Part shown: one piece after another, positions 1 through 7,764 of the stretch
Layout: each line of letters opens with the position of its first letter
How positions within the stretch are numbered: the stretch's first letter is position 1
NCBI GenBank assembly: GCA_027886885.1
Contig: JAPCJP010000011.1
Span: 1 to 54,662 of the forward strand
Reading direction: 5' to 3'
Source of the DNA: Nitrososphaerota archaeon
Lineage (GTDB): Archaea > Thermoproteota > Nitrososphaeria > Nitrososphaerales > Gagatemarchaeaceae
Length of the DNA: 54,662 nt
The notes under the pieces: generated by a model
Database searches by the model: none
Seen by the model: the letters and a program-made list of their open reading frames with translations, nothing else
Told to the model about the DNA's origin: nothing
Position numbers and translations under genes: made by a program

Positions 1-243
1 GTCAGGGCGCGCATGAAGGCAAACCCGAACCCAGACTCGCCCCTGCTCGAGGGGGACATTGAGCGCGCCGTCGAAGCCTTCGAACGCGAGTACAACACCT
101 CCTTCATCAGACGCAAGTTCATGATAGACACCTCCGACACGACCCCCCATCAGATGTTCGAGAGCTGGCTGAAGACCATGGAGGCGGGCTACTTTACCCA
201 GATCGACTGGCTCCGAATTCTCGGCCACAGACCGAAAAGCTAG
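1..243 (+). CDS. Unrecognised gene, probably the 3' end of an upstream ORF
   Basis: The frame is open from the first base of the window. The first ATG is at 13 (76 residues from there), but four sense codons precede it, so this may be the C-terminal part of a longer protein. I do not recognise the family. The product is hydrophilic, rich in acidic and aromatic residues, and has no membrane segment. It ends at TAG 241-243, about 50 nt before the aldehyde dehydrogenase, which has its own TATA-like box in the gap. The true start is undecidable from this window. Confidence 0.4.
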   Translation, partial: VRARMKANPNPDSPLLEGDIERAVEAFEREYNTSFIRRKFMIDTSDTTPHQMFESWLKTMEAGYFTQIDWLRILGHRPKS

Positions 244-263
244 TGCTCGACTCTCCGGCAAGC

Positions 264-271
264 GTTAAGTA
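264..271 (+). promoter_or_regulatory. TATA-like box of the aldehyde dehydrogenase
   Basis: GTTAAGTA is centred about 27 nt before ATG 295, the spacing seen repeatedly in this window for leaderless archaeal genes. Confidence 0.45.
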
Positions 272-294
272 TCCCGAAACGTCGCTTCGACTTT

Positions 295-1761
295 ATGATC
301 TCCTCGGCTCAGGAGGCCAAGAACTACATCGGCGGGGTTTGGGTAAAGGGCGAAGGGAGCCAACAGTACACGGTCTCCAATCCCGCGGACGCATCCGTCA
401 TCGGAAGCTATCAAGTTTCAACGGTGGAGGACGCAAAGAAAGCCGTCTCCATAGCCAGGGCTGCGTTCGCCAAATGGAGGAAGACGCCAGCCCCGGCGAG
501 GGGCAAGGTTCTCCAGAAAGCCGCTGACATCATGGACTCCCGGGTCGATGAGATCGCGCGGACCCTCACGATGGAGGAAGGGAAGACCCTGGCCGAGAGC
601 ACCGGCGAGGTCAAGAGGGCGGCGGACATCTTCCGCTTCTACGCGGGGCAGGGCACGAGGATCAACGGGAAGACCTACCAATCCGGCGTCGAGAACACGT
701 TCCTCTTCTCAACGCGGGAGCCGGTCGGGGTGGTCGCGGTGATGACGCCCTGGAACTTTCCCCTGGCGATTCCTTCCTGGAAGATAGCCCCGGCGCTAGT
801 CGCAGGGAATTCGGTCGTCTTCAAGCCTGCCTCGCTCACGCCCTTCACGGCGACCAAGCTCGTCCAGGCGCTCGCCGAGGCCGGGGTGCCCCAGGGAGTT
901 CTCAATCTCGTGATAGGCCCCGGGAGCACGGTGGGGGAAGAGCTCGCGACGAACTCAGAGATCGACGCGATCTCGTTCACGGGTTCCTACGATGTCGGCA
1001 ACGGGATCCAGAGGGCGAGGGCAAACTCAAAGAAGATGGCACGAGTCCAATTGGAGATGGGCGGGAAGAATCCTACCATCGTACTCCAAGATGCCAAGCT
1101 AGACGAAGCAGCGCTTCTCGTCTCCAGGAGCGGGTTCGGACTCACGGGCCAGGCCTGCACCGCGACCAGCAGGGTGATCGTCGTCGATGCTGTGAAGGAG
1201 GAGTTCACCCGCAAGCTCGTCGACCTGGCTCAGAAGATCAAGTTGGGGAACGGCTTGAGCCCTGACGTTCAGATGGGCCCTGCCGTATCAAGGGGGGAGC
1301 TCGACAAGGACTTGAATTATGTGGAGCTAGGGAAACAAGAGGGGGCCAAGGTGCTCGTAGGAGGGAACGGAGATATGAGCGGCGGGCTCGCCTCGGGGAA
1401 CTTCATCAGGCCCACGGTCTTCGACGACGTCGGCTCCGACATGAGGATCGCCAAGGAGGAGATATTCGGGCCGGTGATTTCAGTGATGTCCGCGAAGAAC
1501 CTTGATGATGCTATCGCCATGGCCAACGACACAGAGTTCGGCTTGACCGCGGGCATATGCACCTCCGACCTGTCCAGCGCCCTACGCTTCGCAGACTCTG
1601 TCCAGGCAGGCGTTGTGAAGGTGAACCGGCCGACCACCGGCCTGGAATACCAGGTCCCCTTCGGGGGAGTGAAAAAGTCGAGCTCGGACACCTTCAGAGA
1701 ACAGGGCGAGGAAGCCATCGATTTCTACACGAGGATCAAGACCGTCTACGTCGGGTACTAG
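295..1761 (+). CDS. Aldehyde dehydrogenase, 2-oxoglutarate semialdehyde (2,5-dioxovalerate) dehydrogenase type
   Basis: NAD(P)-dependent oxidation of an aldehyde to an acid; the closest subgroup by eye oxidises 2-oxoglutarate semialdehyde to 2-oxoglutarate. The 488-residue protein has the full ALDH fold: the cofactor-binding segment MTPWNFP near residue 153, the general base E254 in LEMGGKNP, and the catalytic C288 in GQACTATSR. The CTATSRVIV context is typical of semialdehyde dehydrogenases of the pentose, hydroxyproline and glucarate pathways. Those pathways often pair this enzyme with dihydrodipicolinate-synthase-like or FAH-family dehydratases, and both families occur later in this window. 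Succinate semialdehyde or a related aldehyde is an alternative substrate. Family certain, substrate inferred. Confidence 0.85.
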   Translation: MISSAQEAKNYIGGVWVKGEGSQQYTVSNPADASVIGSYQVSTVEDAKKAVSIARAAFAKWRKTPAPARGKVLQKAADIMDSRVDEIARTLTMEEGKTLAESTGEVKRAADIFRFYAGQGTRINGKTYQSGVENTFLFSTREPVGVVAVMTPWNFPLAIPSWKIAPALVAGNSVVFKPASLTPFTATKLVQALAEAGVPQGVLNLVIGPGSTVGEELATNSEIDAISFTGSYDVGNGIQRARANSKKMARVQLEMGGKNPTIVLQDAKLDEAALLVSRSGFGLTGQACTATSRVIVVDAVKEEFTRKLVDLAQKIKLGNGLSPDVQMGPAVSRGELDKDLNYVELGKQEGAKVLVGGNGDMSGGLASGNFIRPTVFDDVGSDMRIAKEEIFGPVISVMSAKNLDDAIAMANDTEFGLTAGICTSDLSSALRFADSVQAGVVKVNRPTTGLEYQVPFGGVKKSSSDTFREQGEEAIDFYTRIKTVYVGY

Positions 1762-1784
1762 GCGAGCATACCCCGAGACAATTC

Positions 1785-1792
1785 ATATTAAG
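1785..1792 (+). promoter_or_regulatory. TATA-like box of the first cupin gene
   Basis: ATATTAAG is centred about 27 nt before ATG 1816, fitting a leaderless transcript that probably continues into the M20 and GcvP-like genes. Confidence 0.5.
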
Positions 1793-1815
1793 CCCGCGAC
1801 TTCGATGCGGTCCCT

Positions 1816-2220
1816 ATGCCGCCAAAGTATTTCGTGAAGAAATGGGATGAAGTCACCGCTTCTCCGCACCCTGAAGACCCCTACTTCGGTACGACCTTCA
1901 AGCTGGTCGGCAGGGACCTCGGCGCCAAGTATTTTGTGCTTAACATGACGATCATGAAGCCCGGCGAGAAGATTCCGATCCACTCCCACCCCGCTGCCGA
2001 AGAGGTCCACGTCCTCCTCTCGGGGAAGTCGACCCTGACAGTAGAGGGAAAGAAGATCAAGGCCGAAGCCATCACGGCCTTCCGCTTCCCTCCGGGCCTT
2101 CACTACGGACTGGTCAACGACTCCAAGAAGGACGCGACCTGGATGTTCGTGGCCGCGCCGACCGACGAGTACGACGCACTGTACGCGAAGAAGTTCGGGG
2201 ACAAGAAGAAAAAGAAGTGA
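1816..2220 (+). CDS. Small cupin-domain protein
   Basis: A 134-residue single-domain cupin. Motif 1 includes IHSHPAAEEVHVLLSG (two His and a Glu) and motif 2 includes FPPGLHYGLVN with the fourth ligand His, so a metal-binding beta-barrel is likely. The C-terminus is a lysine-rich tail. Such proteins range from isomerases and dioxygenases to ligand sensors, and the sequence does not say which. It is separated by only 3 nt from the M20 gene, so it probably belongs to the operon that runs to the NAD-kinase-like gene. Four more small cupins lie at 13.1-19.5 kb. Confidence 0.8.
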   Translation: MPPKYFVKKWDEVTASPHPEDPYFGTTFKLVGRDLGAKYFVLNMTIMKPGEKIPIHSHPAAEEVHVLLSGKSTLTVEGKKIKAEAITAFRFPPGLHYGLVNDSKKDATWMFVAAPTDEYDALYAKKFGDKKKKK

Positions 2221-2223
2221 CCG

Positions 2224-3621
2224 GTGCCTCCGGAGATGACCGACTCCCCTCAGAACGCGCAGACGAAGAGAGACATCGCCGCATGGATCGATAGCCACGC
2301 GGACCAGATCGTAAAGTTCTGTTCGAGCTTCGTCTCCTACCAGTCTGTGACCGGTGACGAACTGGGGGTCCAGCGAGATTTTCTGCATCCCTTCTTCAAG
2401 GACAGCATGAAGTGGGACGAGGTCGACCTCTCTTCCGTCGTCTCGGATAAGGAGAGGCCGAACCTCTGGTCTGTCGACACTGGCAAGGAGAGGCCCAACC
2501 TCACGGGGGTGATGAAGGGTACGGGCGGCGGGAGAAGTCTGCTCTTCAATGGTCACGTGGACGTGGTCCCGGTGACGCAGAGCCAACTGGTCCTCTGGAC
2601 CGTCGACCCCTGGAACGCGGGAGCCAAGGACGGGAAACTCTACGGCCGCGGGTCCAGTGACATGAAAGGGGGCATCACCAGCATGATCTGGGCGGTCAAG
2701 GCGCTCATGGACCTTGGCGTGAAGACCAAGGGCACGGTCGGCATGGAAGCGGTGGTTGGCGAGGAGGAGATGGAGCACGGGATCGGGACCACGGGAGCCA
2801 CAAAACGTCTTCTGGACAAGGGCTATCACTTCGACTTCGCAGTGGACACCGAGCCGACCTACAACGAAATCCACCCGATGAGCAGCGGCATGTTCAGCAT
2901 GGAGATCTACGTTCAGGGGAAGACCGTGCACACCTCGTCGAGGAACAGGATGCATTTTCCTCAGCGCGCTGGCCTCGACTTCGGGGACGCGGTGGGCGTG
3001 GACGCCCTGCCCAAGCTCTTGGGGATCCTTGACACGCTCCAGAGGCTGGCGGCAGACTGGGTCCAGCGATGGCGGTCCCCGGTATGGGGCGGCGGCGGTT
3101 ACCCCATGCCGACCGATTTCCAGGGCTTGGGTTTGGCATCCATCAGCGTCGACGTCCTCCAGGCCGGGGACATGATGGGGATGATACCAGGGTTCGCCAA
3201 GGCCAGCCTCCTCGTCACCTACCCCCCCTGGGTGACAAAGGATGACGCTTTCTCAGAAGTGAAGAAGGCGATAGACTCCTACGTCGTGCTCGACACGTGG
3301 CTGAAACAGCATCCCCCCAAGGTCACGACGCCCCACAGCTGGCCCCCGTACGAGACAGACCCCAACCACCCGGGTTGCCAGACGCTCGCCAGGTCGTTCA
3401 AGGAATCGACCGGAAGAGACCCGGTCATCTCGGGGTTCCGCGCGGTCGACGACGTGGTCTTCCTCCAGAAGCTTGGGATTCCCGGCGTTAGCCTGGGCCC
3501 CGGGGACATTAGCCTGGGGTGCCACGGGCCAGACGAGTACGTCCCCGTGGACCAGATGATCGAGTGCACCAAGGCTCTGGCGTTCTTCATCCTCGACTGG
3601 TGCGGAGAGAGCGAATCATGA
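2224..3621 (+). CDS. M20 family metallohydrolase (ArgE/DapE/acetylornithine deacetylase-like)
   Basis: Hydrolyses an amide bond of an N-acyl amino acid or dipeptide using two metal ions. All family ligands are visible: His and Asp in FNGHVDVVP, the bridging Asp in GRGSSDMKGG, the Glu pair in VVGEEEMEHG, an acidic residue in VDTEP and the final His in LGCHGPDEY. At 465 residues it is a little longer than typical ArgE, with an inserted Trp/Gly-rich segment near residues 275-300. The start is GTG 2224, 3 nt after the cupin stop, or ATG 2236 in frame. Its stop overlaps the GcvPA-like start (ATGA at 3618-3621), so the two are translationally coupled and the released amino acid may be the substrate of the next enzyme (inference). 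Confidence 0.85.
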   Translation: MPPEMTDSPQNAQTKRDIAAWIDSHADQIVKFCSSFVSYQSVTGDELGVQRDFLHPFFKDSMKWDEVDLSSVVSDKERPNLWSVDTGKERPNLTGVMKGTGGGRSLLFNGHVDVVPVTQSQLVLWTVDPWNAGAKDGKLYGRGSSDMKGGITSMIWAVKALMDLGVKTKGTVGMEAVVGEEEMEHGIGTTGATKRLLDKGYHFDFAVDTEPTYNEIHPMSSGMFSMEIYVQGKTVHTSSRNRMHFPQRAGLDFGDAVGVDALPKLLGILDTLQRLAADWVQRWRSPVWGGGGYPMPTDFQGLGLASISVDVLQAGDMMGMIPGFAKASLLVTYPPWVTKDDAFSEVKKAIDSYVVLDTWLKQHPPKVTTPHSWPPYETDPNHPGCQTLARSFKESTGRDPVISGFRAVDDVVFLQKLGIPGVSLGPGDISLGCHGPDEYVPVDQMIECTKALAFFILDWCGESES

Positions 3622-5000
3622 GCGGCAAGAAGATTGTCTTCCCCTACATACCGAACTCTGTCCCCGATGTCAAGAGGCAGATGCTCAAAGCGGTCAAAGC
3701 CAAGCACGAGATGGACCTCTACGAAGAGATCCCAGAGCGCCTCAGGGTCAAGAGAAGACTCAGGTTGCCCAAGCCCATCCTCGACGAGAGCTCCCTGCGC
3801 AGACACGTAGAAGGGATCCTCCAAAGGAACGGGAGCGGATATCTGAGCTTCCTAGGAGCCGGATGCGCGGAACATTTCGTCCCTGCGGTCTGCGACGAGA
3901 TAAACGGGAGGGGGGAGTTCCTTACCGCCTACGGCGCCGCCTCCTACGCGGACCACGGCAAGTGGCAGGCCTATTTCGAGTACTGCAGCCTCATGGGAGA
4001 GTTGCTGGACATGGACATCCTGTCCCTTCCGCTATACGACGGCGGACAGGCAGCCGCCACCTCCCTGCGCATGGCCTCCCGCATGACCGGACGCAAAGAG
4101 GTCGTGGTACCCCGCGCCCTCAACCCCGAGGTGGGGCTGGTCATCAAGAACTACCTGAAACCTGACATCACGATCAATGAAGCCGAATACGACCGAAAGA
4201 CGGGGACTTTGGACCTTAAGAAACTCAGGTCGAAGATTTCCTCCAAGACGGCAGCGGTCCTGATCGAGAACCCCACCTATCTGGGACTGCTCGAGGCCGA
4301 CGCAGCCGAGATCGGGAGGATGGCGAGGAGTGCCGGCGCCGAGTTCATAGTCTACACCGACCCCATCTCCCTCGGTGTGCTCTCGCCCCCTGCCAAGTAT
4401 GGCGCGACCTTCGCCTGTGGAGATTTCCAGCCCCTCGGTCTGCATCTGAACACCGGTGGCGGCCAGGGCGGTTTCATCGCGACCCATGACGACATGAGGT
4501 ACATTAGCCAGTTCAAGGAGGAGCTCTACGGGATAACGCCCACCATAGAGCCCGGAGAATACGGGTTCGACGACGTGCTCTACAATCGCACTGCCTACGG
4601 GTCCCGTGAGAAGGGTAACGAGTACACGGGCACGGCCAACGGCCTCTGGGCGATTACGGTCGCTGTGTATCTCTCCCTGATGGGGCCCAAGGGGATGCAG
4701 GATACTGGCAGGACCATCATGCAGATGTCGCAATACGCTGCGAAGCGGCTCTCGACGGTCAAGGGGGTCCGCCTGAGGTTCCAGGGGCCCTTCTTCAAGG
4801 AGTTCGTTTTGGACTTCAACCGGTCGGGGAAGAGCGTGGCTGCCATCAACCGGGCGCTGCTCAAAGAGAGGATCATAGGGGGCAAGGACCTCTCGAAGGA
4901 GCTCCCCGAGCTCGGTCAGTCCTCCTTGTACTGTGTGACCGAGATGAGGACTCAGGCCGACATCGACCGCCTCGCAGGCGCGATGGAAGAGGTGCTCTGA
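3618..5000 (+). CDS. Glycine dehydrogenase (decarboxylating) subunit 1-like protein (GcvPA-like), divergent
   Basis: Homologue of the N-terminal half of the glycine-cleavage P protein, a PLP fold-type I subunit without the PLP lysine. The family start is visible in FPYIPNSVPD and the motif FLGAGCAEHFVP is well kept. LYDGGQAAATSLRMA replaces the family's SLYDGATAxAEA stretch. The normally conserved TAYTPYQPE segment is replaced by TAYGAASYADH, and the late NICTNQAL-type stretch by EYTGTANGLWAI. At 460 residues the length is normal. The start is ATG 3618, overlapping the M20 stop by 4 nt. It forms a pair with the next gene. No GcvH lipoyl protein is encoded in this window. Homology is sure; activity on glycine is doubtful. 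Confidence 0.8.
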   Translation: MSGKKIVFPYIPNSVPDVKRQMLKAVKAKHEMDLYEEIPERLRVKRRLRLPKPILDESSLRRHVEGILQRNGSGYLSFLGAGCAEHFVPAVCDEINGRGEFLTAYGAASYADHGKWQAYFEYCSLMGELLDMDILSLPLYDGGQAAATSLRMASRMTGRKEVVVPRALNPEVGLVIKNYLKPDITINEAEYDRKTGTLDLKKLRSKISSKTAAVLIENPTYLGLLEADAAEIGRMARSAGAEFIVYTDPISLGVLSPPAKYGATFACGDFQPLGLHLNTGGGQGGFIATHDDMRYISQFKEELYGITPTIEPGEYGFDDVLYNRTAYGSREKGNEYTGTANGLWAITVAVYLSLMGPKGMQDTGRTIMQMSQYAAKRLSTVKGVRLRFQGPFFKEFVLDFNRSGKSVAAINRALLKERIIGGKDLSKELPELGQSSLYCVTEMRTQADIDRLAGAMEEVL

Positions 5001-6593
5001 TTGGGACGCAATCCGAAGACGCTCCTACGCAAGTTCCACGAGGCAAAGTGGGACGAGCAGATAATCCTCGAGATGAGCGTGCCCGGCGAACGGGGGATCC
5101 TCGTAAGGGAGGCCGAGCCCGAGGTCCGCCGCGAGGTCGGCAGCGGTGTGTCCGCCATACCTCCGGGGCTTCGGAGGAGGTCCAAGCCCGGTCTTCCCGA
5201 GGTAAACCAGGCGCGCGTGCTCCGCCATTTCCTCCACCTCTCCCAGGAGACGCTCGGCACCGACGTCAACATCGACATTGGCGAAGGCACGTGCACGATG
5301 AAATACAGTCCCAAGGTGCACGAGCAGATCTCCAACAGAAACCCGGCGATAAGGGACGTGCACCCCTTGCAGCCGACCGAGACGATGCAGGGGACGCTGG
5401 AGATAGTCTACAAGCTCGAGCAACTACTGAAGGAGGTCTCCGGGATGGACCGCTTCACGTTCCAGCCCTCGGGCGGTGCCCAGGGAGTGTACACATCAGC
5501 CGCCATGATAAGGGCCTACCACGAGTCCAGAGGGGATACTCAACGGACGGAGGCCATCACAACGATGTTCTCGCATCCCTGCGATGCAGCCGCACCTGCG
5601 ACCGCCGGCTACAAGATCATCACCATCATGCCGGACAAGGACGGATACGCGGACATCGAAGCGTTCAAGGGAGCGCTCTCGAAGAGGACCGCGGGCATCT
5701 TCATTACCAACCCGGAAGACACCGGCATCTACAACCCGCTGATCGATGAGTTCGTCAAGGCAGCCCACGAGGTGGGGGCACTCTGTCACACCGACCAGGC
5801 GAACGCAAACGGGATCCTCGGGATAGCGAGGGCTCGGGACGCCGGCTTCGACCTGAGTCAGTTCAACCTCCACAAGACCTTCTCTGTCCCCCACCAGAGC
5901 ACAGGGGGCTCGGTCGGCGCCCTCGGTTGCACCGCTGAGCTCGCAGAGTTCCTCCCGGTCCCGCAGGTCAAGCTGGCGGGTGAAAAGTACTATCTGGACT
6001 ACAACGCTCCCCGGAGCATCGGCAAGGTGAGGTCATTCATCGGGAACGTCCCGAGCCTGGTCAAGGCCTACGCCTGGATAATGCAGCTGGGGGACGAGGG
6101 GCTGCGCCAAGTGGCCATCTGCTCCGTCCTCAACAACAACTACCTGATGCAGAAGCTGCAGCAGATCCCCGGCGTCGTCGTCCGCTACGCGCCCGGAAGA
6201 AGGAGGCTCGAACAGGTGAGGTACAGCTGGGAGAAGCTCTACGAGGACACCGGCGTTGGGACCGAGGACGTGCGGAGAAGGATGGCTGACTTTGGGGTGC
6301 AATCATACTCCACGAGCCACCTCCCGTGGATAGTCCCCCAACCCTTCACCATCGAGCCCACGGAGTCCTTCTCCAAAGACGACCTTGACGAATACGTCGC
6401 CATCCTCACCCAGATTTCGAAGGAGGCCTACGAGAACCCAGAGTTCGTGAAGGGCGCTCCCTACAACTCCGTCGTTCACAGGAACTCCTCCGCGAGCATG
6501 GACGACCCCGTGAACATAGCGGTGACCTGGAGGCAGTTCGTGAAAAAGGGCCTGGACAAGCGGGTCCGCAGAAGCGCGACAAAGCGAAGCTAG
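5001..6593 (+). CDS. Glycine dehydrogenase (decarboxylating) subunit 2-like protein (GcvPB-like), divergent
   Basis: Catalytic, PLP-binding partner of the preceding gene; the TTG start directly follows its stop codon. The PLP lysine is K292 in FNLHKTFSVPH. Family landmarks SGMDRFTFQPSGGAQG and MIRAYHESRG are recognisable. Three active-site stretches differ from ordinary GcvPB: the HGTNPASA segment reads HPCDAAAPATAG, YYDGANLNA reads CHTDQANANG, and the glycine-rich PHGGGGPG loop reads PHQSTGGSVG. Both this gene and its partner are thus a distinct subfamily, perhaps acting on another amino acid or an N-substituted glycine. At 530 residues it is slightly longer than usual, with a basic C-terminus. 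Confidence 0.8.
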   Translation: MGRNPKTLLRKFHEAKWDEQIILEMSVPGERGILVREAEPEVRREVGSGVSAIPPGLRRRSKPGLPEVNQARVLRHFLHLSQETLGTDVNIDIGEGTCTMKYSPKVHEQISNRNPAIRDVHPLQPTETMQGTLEIVYKLEQLLKEVSGMDRFTFQPSGGAQGVYTSAAMIRAYHESRGDTQRTEAITTMFSHPCDAAAPATAGYKIITIMPDKDGYADIEAFKGALSKRTAGIFITNPEDTGIYNPLIDEFVKAAHEVGALCHTDQANANGILGIARARDAGFDLSQFNLHKTFSVPHQSTGGSVGALGCTAELAEFLPVPQVKLAGEKYYLDYNAPRSIGKVRSFIGNVPSLVKAYAWIMQLGDEGLRQVAICSVLNNNYLMQKLQQIPGVVVRYAPGRRRLEQVRYSWEKLYEDTGVGTEDVRRRMADFGVQSYSTSHLPWIVPQPFTIEPTESFSKDDLDEYVAILTQISKEAYENPEFVKGAPYNSVVHRNSSASMDDPVNIAVTWRQFVKKGLDKRVRRSATKRS

Positions 6594-6600
6594 GCTGGCC

Positions 6601-7719
6601 TTGCCCAAGAAAGTCGGGCTGATTGTCAACCCCGTTGCGGGTATGGGCGGGAGGGTCGGACTCAAAGGCACAGACGGCACGACCGTCGCTGCACGGGCAA
6701 GGAAGCTGGGCGCGTCCCCCGAATCCCCTCGGAGGGCCGTCGATGCTCTTCGGGTCCTTGCGAGGATCAAGGACGAGATCGAAATCCTCGCGGCGCCCGG
6801 CGCGATGGGACAGGAGGAGGTCGTCAGCGCCGGGATGAAGGGCACCATAATAGGGTCCGCGCCAAAGGGGAGGACCGGGCCTGAGGATACCGTAGCCGCC
6901 GCCAGGGCTATGAAGAGGGCCGGCATCGACCTCCTCCTCTTCGTTGGAGGGGATGGTACCGCCGGAGACATCCATCGCGCCGTGGGCCGAACCCTCGTCG
7001 TGTTGGGGATTCCAGCTGGCGTCAAGATGCACTCGGCCGTCTTCGGAAGGACCCCAAGGGCGGCTGCGGAGGCGGCCATCGAGTACCTGCACAGCCCGAG
7101 ACCTCAGTCGACCAATGGAGAGGTCATGGACATCGACGAAGGGTCGTTTGGTACGGGTGTAGTCTCGGCCAGGCTTTACGGTACTCTGAGAATACCGAAG
7201 GAGACGAGTCTGATCCAGGTCGGCAAGTCCGGTTCCTCTCATATGGCGAAGGGAGCCGCAGCTGGGATTGCCAAGGAGCTTGCGTCGATCGTAGAACCCA
7301 AGACCCTCTATATCCTTGGGCCGGGCACGACCACCAGGGACGTCCTTTCAGAGCTCGGTATCAGAAAGACCCTGCTCGGGGTCGACGTCATGCTCGACGG
7401 CAAGCTCGTCGCTAAAGACGTGACCGAGCGGAAGCTCGCCTCACTCATCAGGAGGCGGTCGGCAAAGATAGTGGCGACGGTCATCGGAGGACAGGGCTAT
7501 CTCTTCGGCAGGGGTAACCAGCAGATCAGCGCCGAGATAATCTCGAAGGTGGGCAAAGAGAATATCATCGTCCTCGCGACCAAAGAGAAGCTAGCTTCTC
7601 TCGAGGGGAGGCCACTCCTGGTGGACACGGGGGACGAGGCTACGGACAAGCTCCTCACCGGCCACATACGCGTGATAACCGGACTGAACGACTACGTCGT
7701 CTACAGACTCTCGGATTGA
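6601..7719 (+). CDS. ATP-NAD kinase / AcoX-like family protein
   Basis: Member of the predicted ATP- or polyphosphate-dependent NAD kinase group that includes AcoX. The N-terminus VGLIVNPVAGMGG and the GGDGT nucleotide-binding motif (FVGGDGTAGDI, near residues 117-127) are both present, followed by GIPAGVKMHSAVFG. The 372-residue length fits. It starts with TTG 6601, 7 nt after the GcvPB-like stop, and so is the last gene of the M20-GcvP-like operon. AcoX-type genes are often found beside dehydrogenase complexes. Whether this one phosphorylates NAD or another small molecule cannot be told from sequence. Confidence 0.8.
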   Translation: MPKKVGLIVNPVAGMGGRVGLKGTDGTTVAARARKLGASPESPRRAVDALRVLARIKDEIEILAAPGAMGQEEVVSAGMKGTIIGSAPKGRTGPEDTVAAARAMKRAGIDLLLFVGGDGTAGDIHRAVGRTLVVLGIPAGVKMHSAVFGRTPRAAAEAAIEYLHSPRPQSTNGEVMDIDEGSFGTGVVSARLYGTLRIPKETSLIQVGKSGSSHMAKGAAAGIAKELASIVEPKTLYILGPGTTTRDVLSELGIRKTLLGVDVMLDGKLVAKDVTERKLASLIRRRSAKIVATVIGGQGYLFGRGNQQISAEIISKVGKENIIVLATKEKLASLEGRPLLVDTGDEATDKLLTGHIRVITGLNDYVVYRLSD

Positions 7720-7732
7720 GAGCGAGAAGTAA

Positions 7733-7740
7733 TTTATAGA
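7733..7740 (+). promoter_or_regulatory. TATA box of the SDH-like operon
   Basis: TTTATAGA is centred about 28 nt before the TTG start at 7765. A GGAGGT sequence (7757-7762) sits only 2 nt before that TTG, too close for a normal Shine-Dalgarno site. Confidence 0.6.
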
Positions 7741-7764
7741 TTCGGGAGCCGCCTCGGGAGGTAA

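Noticed and set aside
1783-2955. Long open frame on the minus strand (390 codons) opposite the first cupin and M20 genes
   Set aside because: It lies opposite two well-supported genes, has His/Asp/Arg/Val-rich low-complexity composition typical of high-GC antisense frames, and matches no family.
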